From Lotus japonicus (Eukaryota; Streptophyta; Magnoliopsida; Fabales; Fabaceae), in the NCBI RefSeq assembly GCF_012489685.1, contig NC_080041.1:97215090-97279089 (forward strand): a DNA stretch of 64,000 nt. Reading direction: 5' to 3'. Positions 46,601 to 59,756 of the stretch are shown piece by piece; position 1 is the first letter of the stretch; the number at the start of each line of letters is the position of its first letter. The notes under the pieces were generated by a model, which did not search any database, was not told the origin of the DNA, and was given only the letters and a program-made list of their open reading frames with translations. The translations under genes were made by a program, and so were the position numbers.

Positions 46601-49600
46601 AGAAGATAGATAATAACTTACTTATTAATTGCTATTATATTTCTTATATATGATTTGATTTGTTCACATTTAATTTTCTTTTTGATTTCATTTATACCCA
46701 ATTTTCTTTTTATCTCACTCTTATTTTCATATCACATCTATCACCTATTATATCTTACATTTTTATTTCTTATATTCATATCTTTTTTAGAGTGTGAGTG
46801 AAATGAAAGTGAATGAAATATTATTGTACTTTTTTACTATTTAAAAACATTTATTGGTTTTTATTATCCTTATGGACACCGTCAACGAGCTTATAAGTTG
46901 GTTAATATCTATTACATTTAATATCAATTACACTCAAACTAATTATATATTTTATATGCTTATAAAAATTAATTACTTATATCAATTAATACATATATAG
47001 TGTTTGTGAAAAAAATCTTATGACTCATCGTGGATATTTGGATACGGAGTAGAAAATCACGTTAACGCTAAATTATGGTGGACAAAACAATCTCTTATAA
47101 TTGTTGTTTTTGTTCACTATAATTTTGACTTCACGGTAATTTTTACTTTTGTCCATTATATTTTTGCATTGCTGTGATTTTTATCATATATCCAAACATA
47201 CACGAAATTTATTTGATCCCGGCCCTCGTGTAGTTGAAATCTTGGCTCCGCCCTTGGTAACAACGACGACGGTGATGGAGGAAAGATGAGAGAGGAGAAG
47301 ATGGAGGTTGTGGTGGCGGTGGCGGCGATGGTGGTTGTGGTGGTGGTGGTGGTGGTGGTAGTGGTAGTGGTGGTGAGGGAAGAAAGAGTAAAGAGGAAAG
47401 AGGAAAGAAGAGAGAATGTGAGGATGAGGGTGAGAATTTTTTTTTTCATTAAAGATATTTAAGTATTTTTGCAGTTTAAAGGGGGTTCAAATAGATGGGG
47501 GTCCAAATAACAACTCTCTTTCCTTAATTATCACTATCGTTGTTATTTTGATAGGTGAATATCTTGTAATCGAGTTTGGAGGCTACATATCTATTTGTAA
47601 GGGATTGAGATACAATGAGGAAAAAAATGTAAAAAATGTCTCCTCCACTTCAATTTTGTTAAAAAAAAAAACTTTGTGCTTGGTTTCGTTTGTGCTTGAA
47701 TGAATTTTTAAAACTTTTTAGAATATTTACTTATAAATAATTTTAATTATATTATATTACGGAAAATTGTTAGGAAGAACAAATCCTTGCAAGTCTTTCT
47801 CATTGTGGATAGTAAATAAGGTTATATTTTTACACCACTAATTCTCTACTAGACTACAAAAAATATTTTTTATTTTTAACTTGTGTTTTTTTAAATACTA
47901 ATTAACTTAATTAGTTTAAGGAGAAACTACAAGTAAGCTAAAAGATGGAAAAACATAAATAAAATTATTATATCAAAATGTATCATCTCCAACACTAAAA
48001 ATGTTGGACGTAGTGAATAACTTACTTCGTTTCTTAACCATGAGGTCAATGTTCAATCTTTGCCAATAAAAGTGATTGATTACTACTATCGACATTGGAT
48101 ATCATAGGCTCACCAAAAATATAAAAAAAAATGTTCTATAACCAATATTGCTCTCTATATTCTTCTACATCGTTACAATGACAATATAGTGAACTCATTT
48201 TATTTTAAATAATTATGATCTTACTCTGCTTAATTACTTATTTCATATTTTCAAACAAATGATATATAAATTTTATCGCCTCCGGTTATGGATTTCCTGC
48301 AACAAAACAAGTTTGGATTTGGCTCCCTTGCGCCTATTATCGGGCTGTCCGTTGCTTCGTTCTAGCCGAGCGAAAGAGAGGGAGAGCGAGAGCGAGGGTG
48401 GGAGAGCATCTGTTGCTGCAGGTTGTAGTGACTTTGTTGTTGCTCTAATTTCGTTGTTTGGTGTGCTGGTCCAGCCGATTTAGAGTGTGAAAGAGGTCCT
48501 TCGGGTGTGACTCGCTCGCTCCTAGAGTTTTGGACTGGTCATTGCTATCGTGCTCAGAAGTATGGTTCAGTTATGTTGTTTTCATCTTTGGTCGATGTCT
48601 CGTGCTGATTCGCGTTTCCTCCAATGCCGAGATGATGCTCCGTTTTTGTTGGGTTTGCGAGGCTTTCTTCTCGCCACTTCTAGGTCCCCGATATATGTCT
48701 CTTCTCGTTTTTCGTTTAATGCTTGATCAAGGGGTTTGCCTTGCTATTATTGTAGGGATGTTTAAGTTGTTGCCTTGTATTGCTTATGGGCGAGTTTGGC
48801 TTTAAGTTTTGCAATGTTAGCATTGGGGGTCTTTACTCACATGTAATTATGTGTTGACCGTAAAATTGATCATTTTCCATCTAATAAAAGCTTTTGTTTT
48901 TTTTTTTAAAAAAAATTAATAAAATTTGTACAATATTCTCTTATACCGTGCATCGCATGGGTTTTAAGTTTGTTTTTTTTTTTTTCTGGTAAGAGTTTCT
49001 AAACATAGAATAAGCTAATATATTGTTAACCAGAGGGCTAGTGCTCTAAAATTATTCGCAGAACTGGTAATTAAGCTTGTTCCTGGAAACAAATTGGGTA
49101 AGGGAATGTGTAGGGGGAAAACGTCCCCTAGTTCATGTCTACCGCAAAAAGAGGAAGAAAATGCGGCCAGCCACCAGTCTGAATCCCACTTGTTTATTTG
49201 AAAATCTTGTTTGAACACAATGGGATGGGTGGGGCTCTTAGTGATTCATTCGCACTTCGCTTTCTCTTTTACCTCATTTTTACACATTTTTTCTTTTTAT
49301 CTCTTTCTGTATTTCATATCACATTACAAATCATATCAGTCATTTGTCTCTTTTATGTTCTTCTTTGCTTGAGGTGGAGGTGGAAAAAGAAAGTCAACCC
49401 AACATTATTCGTTATATAAATACTTCAGAGATGAGGAGACTTTGTGTTTTATATAGAAAAAACTACTCAAATGAATTCATCAATACTTCTTCATGTATTT
49501 TTCCTTATTGCATTTATTGGTTGCCAATTTTTTGTTTTAAACTATATGTATCATGCATCCAATGAGATAATCTTGTATTGTTTGAGCTGCATAGGGCCAC

Positions 49601-50249
49601 AATGGACAACAAAAGTATCACTATTAAGTATTTAACACAGTTTCATTTATATGGACTTGAACTCGAGACATATCTACTTAAGAGGAAAGGAGAAATGAGA
49701 TTAATAAAAGAGAATTATGATTAGTGAAATTATGAGTTGGTATCGTGAGACATTATTACAATAGTTATTTGAATTTTGAAATAATTATAAATAATAATTA
49801 AATGAGGGTAGTTAAAAAGATTATGATGTTTACAAAGCCTATATTCAGTCTGCTTTTTCTCAAAAGACAAACATACAATTCTCAAATCTTTAAAGTGTGT
49901 TTGCCACGAATTCTTTTCGAGGACAAACATAATTAATATTTTCAAGTTTTGTCAAAATTAAATTTAATCACATTGGAATGATAAACTATTAGTATTTTTT
50001 GATACATCGGAAATATAAATTACAATTCTTTAGGATTGATCTCTGAACGTCCCCTTTTCCAACTCATATATTAACCAGTTCTTGTTACTTAAGCTATCAT
50101 TCAGAAACAAATAAACCATTAGTTTAAAAGTACTATTCATTTTTCAAAAATATTTTATTATTATTTTTCATAAGTAGTCTTAAGCGATTCTAAAATAAAT
50201 TTCATTACATCGTGTTGTTACAACATGATTATGCACCACTATGATTATT
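46601..50249. other. Intergenic, repeats only
   Basis: AT-rich DNA. 47265-47390 is a GGT/GGC triplet repeat that makes an artificial poly-Thr frame on the minus strand. 48280-48910 has GC-richer, LINE-3'-UTR-like sequence ending near ATAAAAGCTTTTG and a T-run; this is tentative. Other frames (49198-49419, 49444-49635) have no domain. Confidence 0.45.
47265..47390. repeat. GGT triplet repeat
   Basis: Imperfect (GGT)n with GGC and AGT variants, including about eight pure GGT units near 47338-47360. Confidence 0.85.
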
Positions 50250-50258
50250 TTTATTTTA

Positions 50259-50791
50259 GGCTCAATTACACTTTTGGTCCCCCAACTATTGCCTTCCTGT
50301 GAAAATCGTCCTCAAACTTTAAAATTAGCAAAAAAACGTCCTCCAACTATACATGCCGTTGCACCTTTGGTATGCCGTTTGCCTTCCGTGAGAAAACTAA
50401 CGTGAGAAGCTGATGTGGCTCCCTCACGCGTGTCTCACATTACTTTCTTCAGAGAGCTTGATGAGTGGACAAGTCACATGCTTCTCACGTGAGTCTAAAA
50501 GGGGGTAATCAAGTCTAATTAGGGTTTGCAATTTCATAACCGTTGGAGCCTTTTAGAGTCACGTGAGAAGCATGTGACTTGTCCAGTCATCAAGCTTTCT
50601 GAAGAAAGTCACATGAGACACACGTGAGGGAGCCACATCAGCTTCTCACGTTAGTTTTCTCTTGGAAGGCAAATGACAGACCAAAAGTGCAACGACATGT
50701 ATAGTTAGAGGACGTTATTTGCTAATTTTGAAGTTTTGGGACGATTTTCGCAGGAAAGCAATAGTTGGGGGATCAAAAGTCCAATTAAGCC
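50259..50791. mobile_element. Foldback Mutator-type MITE, copy 2
   Basis: A 533 bp near-palindrome. The left end GGCTCAATTACACTTTTGGT is mirrored by the right end read inverted, GGCTTAATTGGACTTTTGAT. A perfect 9 bp duplication TTTATTTTA lies at 50250-50258 and 50792-50800. Arms extend for more than 200 bp and include TCACGTGAG(A/T)C motifs. The termini show it belongs with the element at 14002-14545. No coding capacity. Confidence 0.9.
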
Positions 50792-50800
50792 TTTATTTTA

Positions 50801-51940
50801 AATAAGATTCATACAACAAATTTGAGATCCGCATCTTACCTAACACCATCCAAAATGTTCCTAGCATGTGGTTATGATTATTCACAAGGTTTATCCACAA
50901 ATGAAGTTGCCGATCCCTCTAGGCTCATTGCGGTGGTTATGGGCTTTGCACGCGATGGTGAGCTGGTTATAAATGATGGAGTACAACGGGGGAGGTATCT
51001 GCATAAACACTCTGGCTTCAGGTAAGTTTAGAATCAGAAAGAACTTAAAGTCTAGAAATATAGTTAGGAAAATGAATGCTCATGTAACTAAACGATCAAA
51101 CGTGTTTTTATAGAGTTTGGTCTAAGTTGTGATGGAAACACTTAGCTTTAGTGAAGCTATCATAAAGAGCTTCTGAGATGATGGCCACACTTGGGTCACT
51201 TTTAGATCTTTAGTCGTCATATCAGTTTTTATTTTTCTCGACTAACTTTTGTTGGACGAGATAAATTCTCGTTTTGGTCGATCTGGCCGGCCAACATGAC
51301 GTTCACTTTGTTGTGAATTTTTTGGGCTGACCATCCACAACACTATCGGGCATTTCAGTCGGCCACAACAAGAGCCCCCAGCTTAACATATAATGTAATG
51401 TAATATTAAGTTTGACAAGTTCATCTCAAATGTAATGAAGCATTTAATAATAAAATGCCAATTTGAAATCCAATGTAGACAATCTGAGATGAAAAAATAT
51501 TTTAAATTGCTAATTGGATTTGAAATAACTTTTTGTTTTAACGTTATCTCACTGCCGAGATAAAATACATTGAAACTTATTCTACTACTCGATCCCCTTA
51601 AATTTTTGAAACTTGAACCGCTAAGATTAAAAAGTAATCGTGATTGATTTGATCATAAAAACATGTAATAAAGTCGGCAAAGTAGCTTCTTTTTAGAATT
51701 TGTCACTAGGGTTATTCCTCCCAAAGTTAGATTTCACATCTGTTCATATTCCTCATTTATTTTTTAACTTTTAAATTGCGGGAAAGAAGATTTAGAAAAA
51801 AATTCCTCATTCTCCCCGCACCCTAAGTCTTGCACCATGAAAGAGTAAAAACGACCTATTACAACATGTAATAATTACCCGTTAAAAAAAATAAAAAGGA
51901 AGTTTACAAAAATAACCCTTTTAATATTCTACATTCTATC
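50801..51940. other. Intergenic, no gene recognised
   Basis: The frame 50822-51025 (67 codons, with VADPSRLIAVVMGFARDGEL) is unusually protein-like but matches no family I know. 51180-51390 resembles decayed LTR-retrotransposon sequence. The rest is AT-rich. Confidence 0.35.
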
Positions 51941-51952
51941 TCTGCATCTCCT

Positions 51953-52111
51953 AGTATGTGGTGGGTTTCTTACTAGTAGGTGGTTCATTGATGCTATCTT
52001 GTAAAAGTTACTACTGTTAGTTTTCTTTTTTCCTCTCTTCCTACTTGTATTGGGTTGAAGTACTCCTTGTACTTCTCTTCAATATATTTCATTTGGCTTA
52101 TAAAAAAAAAA
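51953..52111 (+). mobile_element. 159 bp 5'-truncated LINE tail insertion
   Basis: Flanked by a perfect 12 bp duplication TCTGCATCTCCT (51941-51952 and 52112-52123). It ends with TTGTATTGGGTTGAAGTACT, CCTTGTACTTC and GGCTTATA plus an A-run, a variant of the LINE 3' end seen at 23690-23984 and 30400-30606. Confidence 0.85.
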
Positions 52112-52218
52112 TCTGCATCTCCTCATTGATGGCACTTAGCGCGCTACCAGTGCCTTGCCTCCTCTGTGCCGAAACTCTTATGATGCCGCAAGCCATCCTT
52201 CACAACGGTGAGTACAGC

Positions 52219-55056
52219 TGTAACACCCCAATTTCTCAACTGAGGAGTCACATTAGTAACCTAACAAAGTCTAAGGACCAATCTGCAATCCCTAAAAACC
52301 AAGGGAATTTTTTTTTCTGTAAAACAACTAAACACTTCGGCTAAAAGGTTGGAAACATACCATAACTTTATTTAGATAACTTGTTTCCCGATATACAGTA
52401 ATAATAGTTTACAATACCATAAGTAAGGTTCAGAATGAACATGCGCACTTTAACAGTGGCGGAAGCAAGACTTTAATAACAGAGTTCTCATAAAGTAAAA
52501 GAGACTCCAACATAATCCACAAGAAGAGAAGCAAAGCTGCTTCTCATACCTCTACTCCACCGCTTACAACTCGATCTCCAACTCGAGTAGCTATGCCTCG
52601 GCGGAAGGATCTCCATCGCCTAATAGCGTTAAGCGCCCAAACAACAAGTAGCAAATAGAAAGGGTTAACTCCATGCAATTACCATGTATAAAAGAGAAAA
52701 ATCATGCTGTTCGAATTTAATTACCTGGCATGGTAAATAACTAGCAACATAACTCAACTCATATATCAACAACTTAAACATAAATCGGACTCAGATAATA
52801 ATAACCTCAACAATGTAACATCAAATCAGATATCAATAAACCAATACGAAAATCCAACAACATAGGGTCAGGTGTTAGTTCCCTATAATGCAACTATATG
52901 CTGCTAACAAAATGGATCGATCAATATCGTCTCTCAAGACGGGACAATGATAGGACACACCTCCTCATCGCCACTTATAACGTCATACATGACGGGACAA
53001 TCATAGGACACACCTCCTAATCGCCACTTAACGTCACACAAGACGGGACAATCATAGGACACACCTCCTGATCGCCACTTAGCATCTCGCAAGATGGGAC
53101 AATGATAGGACACACCTCCTCATCGCCACTTGACTCAAGCCCTATATGCCAAGTCAGACAACAACAAAGCCCAACCAAGGACCAATCCAAAGTAACCACA
53201 TGTTCCATCCACTAGGAAGCAGTAACGACAGAAACCAGTAAACGGCCGAAGCCTCTCAGAAAACATTTTCCAAATTCAGCATAATAATCATAATCATCTG
53301 CCAATCAATATAAACATCTTCATCTCAAACACAGGCAGTGCGATAAAAGCATGCAAGACTCAAAGACGCTCTAAAACCGAGTTACCCTTACCTTCGTGAG
53401 TAGAAGTTGGGCATGGAAATTGCGAACCTAGAACAAAGAAAACACAATCATCAACACAAGCTTCACTAGGAGCAACACGATCTACTAATACTAATCGAAA
53501 TCGTAAAGAAAGCCTCTAAAGCTTCAGAGTTCCTATTTAGGCACAAATTGACAACGGAGACTTCGTTCGCTAAAACGAGCATAACTCGAGCTACAGAACT
53601 CAGAATGACACGAAACCGGCGCCAAAATTTCGACAATTGAAAGAGCTACGCAATGGCTCAGGTCATAGAGACCCAAAAATTATTTTTGGACACGGTACCC
53701 AAGCAATTAGGTTTCGGCCACTATGGAAAATAGGGTTTTCGAACTTTTTCTTCGATCTAAATCAATTCACAAGGTAGTTTTAGGGTAAAACTAAGGCAAA
53801 GAAATTGTCGGAACAATTTTCGGACAATCGGGTCGAAATACGACTATCCAGGGGCATTTTGGTCCAAAATAAAGGCTCAAAACTTCAAAGTTATCAGTTC
53901 GGAAAACAAATTTGACAGCATTGATCCTCATGACATCCGTGACAACAAATCCTAAAGGCACGAAGTCAGATTACAGCTTTTCGACAATAAAGTTTCGAAA
54001 TGTGCGACTAATGGGGTTTTGAATCAATTTTTCAGATCTTGGACAACTGAATCGCAATCGGCGATTACTGACAGAGGTTTTAGACTCATGGGAACATAAG
54101 GAACATAACCCAACCAAGAAATCAAGGAAATCGGACAATTTTAGAAAAAGCTCAAAACTGTGAGCACAGAAACGACTTCAGAAACGCAACAGAAACAGTA
54201 AACAGAGGTAGGATTCATGCTAGTTACCTCAATACCTAGAAGTAGGGACGAACTGCACGAAGATTGGTCAAGTTTTCGCGAAAATTTCTCCTCTCCTCCT
54301 CTCTCCTTGCTCACGGCCTTGAATGGGTGAGAATGAAGAGATTTTGCTTTTTCGAGCTATTTATAGGCAGGTGAAATCGCGGAAAAATGAAAATTTCGCG
54401 ATTCCGATTTTTGCAGCATGTCCACCGAGGAATTCTAAGAGAGATTCTGGCGTCAGAATTCCAGAACTCAAAACAATTATCTATGATTTGGGAAAAACGA
54501 TATCTAAAATCCCAAAGGCGGTGTAAGTTAATCTGTCCCGTTAAACTACTTTTTGCTGTGATGCTCAGACGACAAAACTTCCTTCTGAAGAAAGATTGGA
54601 AATGTCGAACCAAATCTGGCAACGCGGATGGAAACTTCGTTAGAAGTCCCGAATAGAAAAAGTCTTCATCCATCGCTCGAATCTAGGGTTTCGAAGCAAG
54701 GAAATTAGCGTCGTCGGACTTCCGAAAAGTGAATGCTATCGTGCGTACAGTCTAGAGTTCCGAAATGAAACGCTGGTCGAAGGAAAAATAAAGAAAATCT
54801 TTAAATTTTCCAAGGATTCGAAATCTCACTTAAAACGTTGCTCTAAAGCGAAATTAGCCTATTCTGGACACGCTTGCCATAAGGCGGGTGTGCAGACGAC
54901 TCGCTCTAATTCCTAAAATGACTACGCAACATTCCTCAAGCAATTCCTGAACTTTCTTCTTCATTAATCTTTCTCAAATATCAAACTCCTGTCACGCTTA
55001 CACTGATTCTACGCGTGAGTCGGAAATTAGCTTGTTCTGAAAATCCAGGTCTTACA
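52219..55056 (-). mobile_element. Solo LTR, family A copy 2 (2.8 kb)
   Basis: Starts TGTAACACCCC and ends GGTCTTACA, with a perfect 5 bp duplication ACAGC at 52214-52218 and 55057-55061. It is the reverse complement of the family seen at 4308-7731; for example the block around 53221-53280 mirrors 6600-6680. On the minus strand a TATAAATAG box lies at about 54367-54359, followed by a leader-like region. No internal retroelement genes exist between its ends or beside it, so it is a solo LTR. Confidence 0.85.
52931..53135 (-). repeat. 51 bp minisatellite inside solo LTR copy 2
   Basis: Four tandem units of about 51 bp containing GGACACACCTCCT and CGCCACTT, the complement of the three-unit array at 6756-6905. 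Copy 3 retains at most one decayed unit near 56840-56890. Confidence 0.8.
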
Positions 55057-55061
55057 ACAGC

Positions 55062-56011
55062 AGAATCCTTCTCCTTATCGTCGCTGACCACCAATTTAGA
55101 GAGAGTGAGATGAGAGACATTGCAGATCTAGGGAGAACCACCTCCACCAATTCCTTACCCTCTTCCATCATATCATTCGAAATCACAACAAGAAATAAGG
55201 AAAAGCCAAGATCTTCATCGATTTTAACCCTAGTCTTTCTCCTTCCATTCTTATCGGTTTTCCTTTAAAGTTGACTTTTCGGGTTGTGGAAGGAAAACTC
55301 AAGATAACAATCAATGGATCCTTCATCATCTTGGTTTGAGGATCATCTTCTTCCTTTGTACCCACCAATCCCATTCCCACCTCTCGCCCCACTCCCACCC
55401 AGAATCCTAATATTAATCCTAATTCCAAACTCGTTCAACAAACATCAGGTCCCCATTAACGAAGTATTTGAGGTCATCATTCTCGATCTTCAAGGAGCCA
55501 ACATTATTGTTTTCCTCTCCCGACCCAGATCTATGTCTTAGACATTGCCGGTGAACAAGACTAAAAGGCCATCAGAGATATGGATGTGTTTTTCACCCTT
55601 CTTCATCTTCCTACTTCTACAAGATCAAAGCTCAATCACTTCCCTTCATCCTTCGCTTGATTCGCTCGATCTACTATCCCAAAGCTTCGAGTTTTCATCA
55701 TTGTCGGGTCCATTGTGACCTCTATTCGTTAGACCTAGAGACCAGAAAGGTTGGGTTCCTTGCAAAGGTTTTTCATAGGAAGCAATACAATAAAATGTTT
55801 TTCAGTTCTCCCTGTTGTTCGATTGTTTTAGATTCTATGTTCAAAACCATATCTTTGTTCAATTTCAGCAGATCTGGTGTATGGAAAAATACAAGAAATG
55901 GCTGATTTTGTGGTGGTCAAGGCCTATGGTCATGGGGTTTTGTTGGCTGAGATTATGGTGGGTCTTGGACGACGGGGTCCGGCTGGTGGAGGCGACAGTT
56001 GGTGGTGGTTG
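55062..56011. other. Spacer between two solo LTRs
   Basis: About 950 bp of older sequence that received both LTR insertions. The frames 55314-55541 and 55657-55905 (plus) have no recognisable domain. The right part is rich in GGTGG. Confidence 0.35.
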
Positions 56012-56016
56012 TGGAG

Positions 56017-58944
56017 TGTAACGCCTCAATTTCTCAACTGAGGAATCACATTAAGTAACCTAACAAAGTCTAAGGACTAATTTGAAATCCTAAAGAAAAC
56101 ATGATATATATATTTTTTTGAAAACAACTAAACATAATTGAAAACATAACATAGTCATAATTAAACAACCCGTTCCCGACATATAGTAATAGTAACTTAC
56201 AAAGACATAAGTAGGGTTCCAAAATAAGTATGCACACTTAAAACAGTGGCTAAGACAGGGTTCCAGTAAAAGAGTTTTCAGAGTTTGAAGAAGACTCAAA
56301 GCATAAACTACTAAAAGAAAATCAAACAGCTTCTTCCATCTCTGCTCCGCCGCTTACTGTCCCTCCTCCATCTCGATTATAGCTAAGCATTGTCGGAAGG
56401 CTCCTCATCGCCTATTAGCGTTAAGCGCCCAAACAACAAGTAGCAAACAGAAAGGGTTAACTCCATGCAATTACCACATATAAAAGAGAAAAGCATGTTA
56501 TTAAAGTTTAAGTGCATAACATGGCACATAAGCTAGCAACTTAATTCTAGATAGATGACGACATATATCTAACAACATAAAATCAAATCAGATATCAACG
56601 ACATAAAATTTAATCAGATATCAGCAACATAAAATTTAATTAGATATCAGCAACATAAAATTTAATCAGATATCAGCAACATAATAACATATTTAAATCA
56701 GACAACAATAATCTCAACGATATAACATCAAATCAGATATCAACAATCTCAACAACATAACATCAGTTAAGATATCAACAACCTCAATGAGTGTCCTGTG
56801 GTACAACTATGTGTTACTGTCAAGACAGGTCCAATCAAAAGCGTCTCGCAAGACGGGACAGTCACCTGGAACGAAAACCATTGACCTGCCACTTAATATG
56901 CCACGAAGGCCCCACCACAATAAGCCACACAGGCTCCACAATATAATCCAATAACGCATATGCACAAATATCAACACAGCATATAGCTACTTAGCACACA
57001 CTTAGTATATGATCCATCCCAACATCAACCACGACAACAATCAAAACATCCACAAGAAAGCAGTAATGATAGAAACCAGTAAACGGCCGAAGCCTCTCAG
57101 AAAACGTAGACACACGTCTCAATAAGTTCACTCGGCCGAAGCCTCCAGAAAACATTTTCCCAGTTCAGCACAACAGTCATAATCAAATGTCAATCAATTT
57201 AAACATCTTCATCTCAAGCGCAGGCAGTGCGATAAAAGCATGCAAGACTCAAAGACGCGCTAAAACTGAGTTACCATTACCTTCGTGAGTAGATGTTGTG
57301 CATGGAAGTTGCGAACCTAGAACAAGGAAACACAATCATCAACACAAGCTCTACTAGAAGTAACACTATCTAATAACGCTAATCGAAACCGGAAAGAAAG
57401 CTTTTAAAGCTTCAGAGTTCCTTTTTAGGCACGAATTGACAACAGAACTTCGTTTGCTAAAACGTGCATAACTTGAGCTACAGAACTCGGAATAACACGA
57501 AACCAAAGCCAAAATTTCGACAATCGAAAGAGCTACGCTATAGCTCAGGCCATACAGACCAAAAATTATTTTTGGACAAGGCAACATAACACTAAGTTTC
57601 GGCCACTTTAGAAAATAGGGTTTCCGAACTTTTTCTTCGATCTAAATCAATTCCTAGGTGTTCTTAGGTGATATCTAGGCCAGGGAAACTCTCAGAAAAA
57701 TTATCGGATCGAAAACTAGAACAGGGGTATTTTGGTCAAGATTTTTAGCTCGGAAATTCAAAATCGGAATTTCGAAAAACAAATTGGATGAGGTCGATAC
57801 CAACAACGTTTATGACGACTAATCCTACTGACGCTAAGCTCAATCGAGAGTTTTTGATTCAAAAAGCGGAACCTTAGCATAAAATGGGTATTTGAGCAGA
57901 ATTGAAGTTCTGCGGCGATTCGACGAGATTCGGCGAAATGTAATCCGCTAAACATGCTCTTGGGCATGCAGGGAATAAGTTTAGACAGAGAAATCAAGTT
58001 ATTTGGACAGTTTTACAAAAAGCTCAAAACTTTGAGCACAGAAAGACATAGATAAAAGCGACAGAATTTACGATCAGAGGTAAGGAAAAGCATCAGTACC
58101 TCGAGGCCTACGTATAGCAACTGTCAGTGCGAAGATTAGTCAAGGATTGCAAAAAGCATTTCTCCCTCTTCTCCTCAAGCTCACCCATGGCCAAAGCATG
58201 GAAAATGATGAAGATATTTCAAATTTTGGCTATTTATTAGGTTGGTCAAAAACACGGCAAAACAAATATTTCCCGATTCCGATTTTTCCTGTGCAATACT
58301 CCGTGAATGCTGAGTGGGTTTCCGATGTCAAGTTTCCAGAACTTGAATCAAGGTTTTTCAATAAATGAAACAATCCAAAAAGCGGTATGAAATAATTCAA
58401 CCCGAAAAACTACTTTTTGCAGCGAATGTCAGATGCAGAAACTTCCTTCTGAAGAAAGGTTCGTATCATTAAACAGAATAAGACAACGCGGATGGAAACT
58501 TCGTTTGAAGCTCCGAATAGAAAAAGTCTTCATCTACAGTTCGTTTTAAGGTTCTTGAGCTACCAGGAACTCGGTTTCGGCAAACTTCCGAGAATCGAAA
58601 TCGATCGTTCGTACAGTCCAGGGTTTCTTGTCGAAACACTCGTCATGGAAAGGAATAAGAGAAGTTCTTATATTTCTCTGAATATTTTTGAATTCTGCTT
58701 CTACAGTGCTTTAAGAGCAGATTAGCCTTTTACTAACGTTTTCGCCCTAAGGCGGAAGTGAATAAAACTCGTGCTATAAACTATAGCGACTATAGTACCA
58801 TTCTTAGTCATTTCCTGAATTTTCTTCTTCATAATACTAATTCAAACATCAAACACAAGTCAAGTTCCCCTCACGCTTACACAGAATCATATGCGTGAGT
58901 TGAAAATTAATTATTTATTTAATTCTAAAATCTTGGGTCTTACA
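56017..58944 (-). mobile_element. Solo LTR, family A copy 3 (2.9 kb)
   Basis: Starts TGTAACGCCTC and ends GGGTCTTACA, with a perfect 5 bp duplication TGGAG at 56012-56016 and 58945-58949. It is colinear with copy 2 over long blocks (for example TTAGCGTTAAGCGCCCAAAC at about 56417). It carries its own tandem repeat at 56575-56695. The target duplications of copies 2 and 3 differ, so they are separate insertions, not two LTRs of one element. It ends about 810 bp before P450 copy 3. Confidence 0.85.
56575..56695. repeat. 26 bp tandem repeat in solo LTR copy 3
   Basis: About four units of ACATAAAATTTAATCAGATA followed by TCAGCA, with minor changes. This array is not seen at this size in copies 1 and 2. 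Confidence 0.8.
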
Positions 58945-58949
58945 TGGAG

Positions 58950-59756
58950 GTTGATCATGAGTGTGTGCTGCCGTGTTGGGGAGGTTGAGGGTGTGCTGTC
59001 GAGTTGGGGTTGATCGAGTGTGTGCTTCCAAAGAATGGAGGTGGAGAAGGGAAGAGAGAAGCAGAAGATGAGGGCATTAGAGTTAAAGTGAAAAAAATTA
59101 AAAAAAATTACAAATACAATATTACCTTTCACCATATTAATTACTAATAAGACATCTATATTGCATATTCCATTTTTGTGGCTAATAATGCATCATGCAT
59201 CGGTGCAAGACCTAATGCATAATCCACATTAGACAATACCAAAATTTGAATCCTCAAGGAAAAACTTTGCAGAAGTTATAACCATTGACATTAAAGTGTC
59301 ACTAATGTATTAAAAAAACAGGTGTTGGGATAACTTGGAAATCACTTGGAAATGGTTCACAAAATTAAAGGTGCACGTCCTGCATGTACAATGGTTCACA
59401 GATCTTTATCTAACGAACAAAAAGAGTAAAAAAAAATTTCTGGGATAACTTGGAAATCAAACATCAATCAATTCGATAGCTTTTTTTTCTTGACCACATG
59501 AATTTCTTAATAGATCAGTTTGAGTTGGGTACGATTATTTTGGTATGGATCATAAAATCGTCCTTTTATTTAGTATCATAGTCATAGTCATTAGAGAATT
59601 TTAACACACTGATAATGAGTAGAAATGGATAATTAGTTGCGGGCAGAATTATTGGCTGCACTTGGAGTTACTCTTTCACACGTATGAAAATATTTGGTCA
59701 TTTTCTACAAATATATAACCAGAATCAAAGGGAAAGATAACAAATCAGAATCAGCC
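58950..59756. promoter_or_regulatory. Upstream region of P450 copy 3
   Basis: AT-rich. The short leader before the ATG (about 59705-59756, with AAATATATAACC and CAAAGGGAAAGA) resembles the leaders of the other P450 copies, so the proximal promoter is probably here. No other element boundary was resolved. Confidence 0.4.

Noticed and set aside
47156..47449. Poly-Thr minus-strand frame
   Set aside because: Product of the GGT microsatellite.
48930..48985. Helitron-like 3' hairpin CCGTGCATCGCATGGG
   Set aside because: The stem is imperfect and no CTRR end or matching TC start could be placed, so it is at most a decayed remnant.
52219..58944. Reading the two adjacent solo LTRs as one LTR retrotransposon with a 960 bp interior
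   Set aside because: Each LTR has its own different 5 bp duplication (ACAGC and TGGAG) at both ends, which requires two separate insertions.
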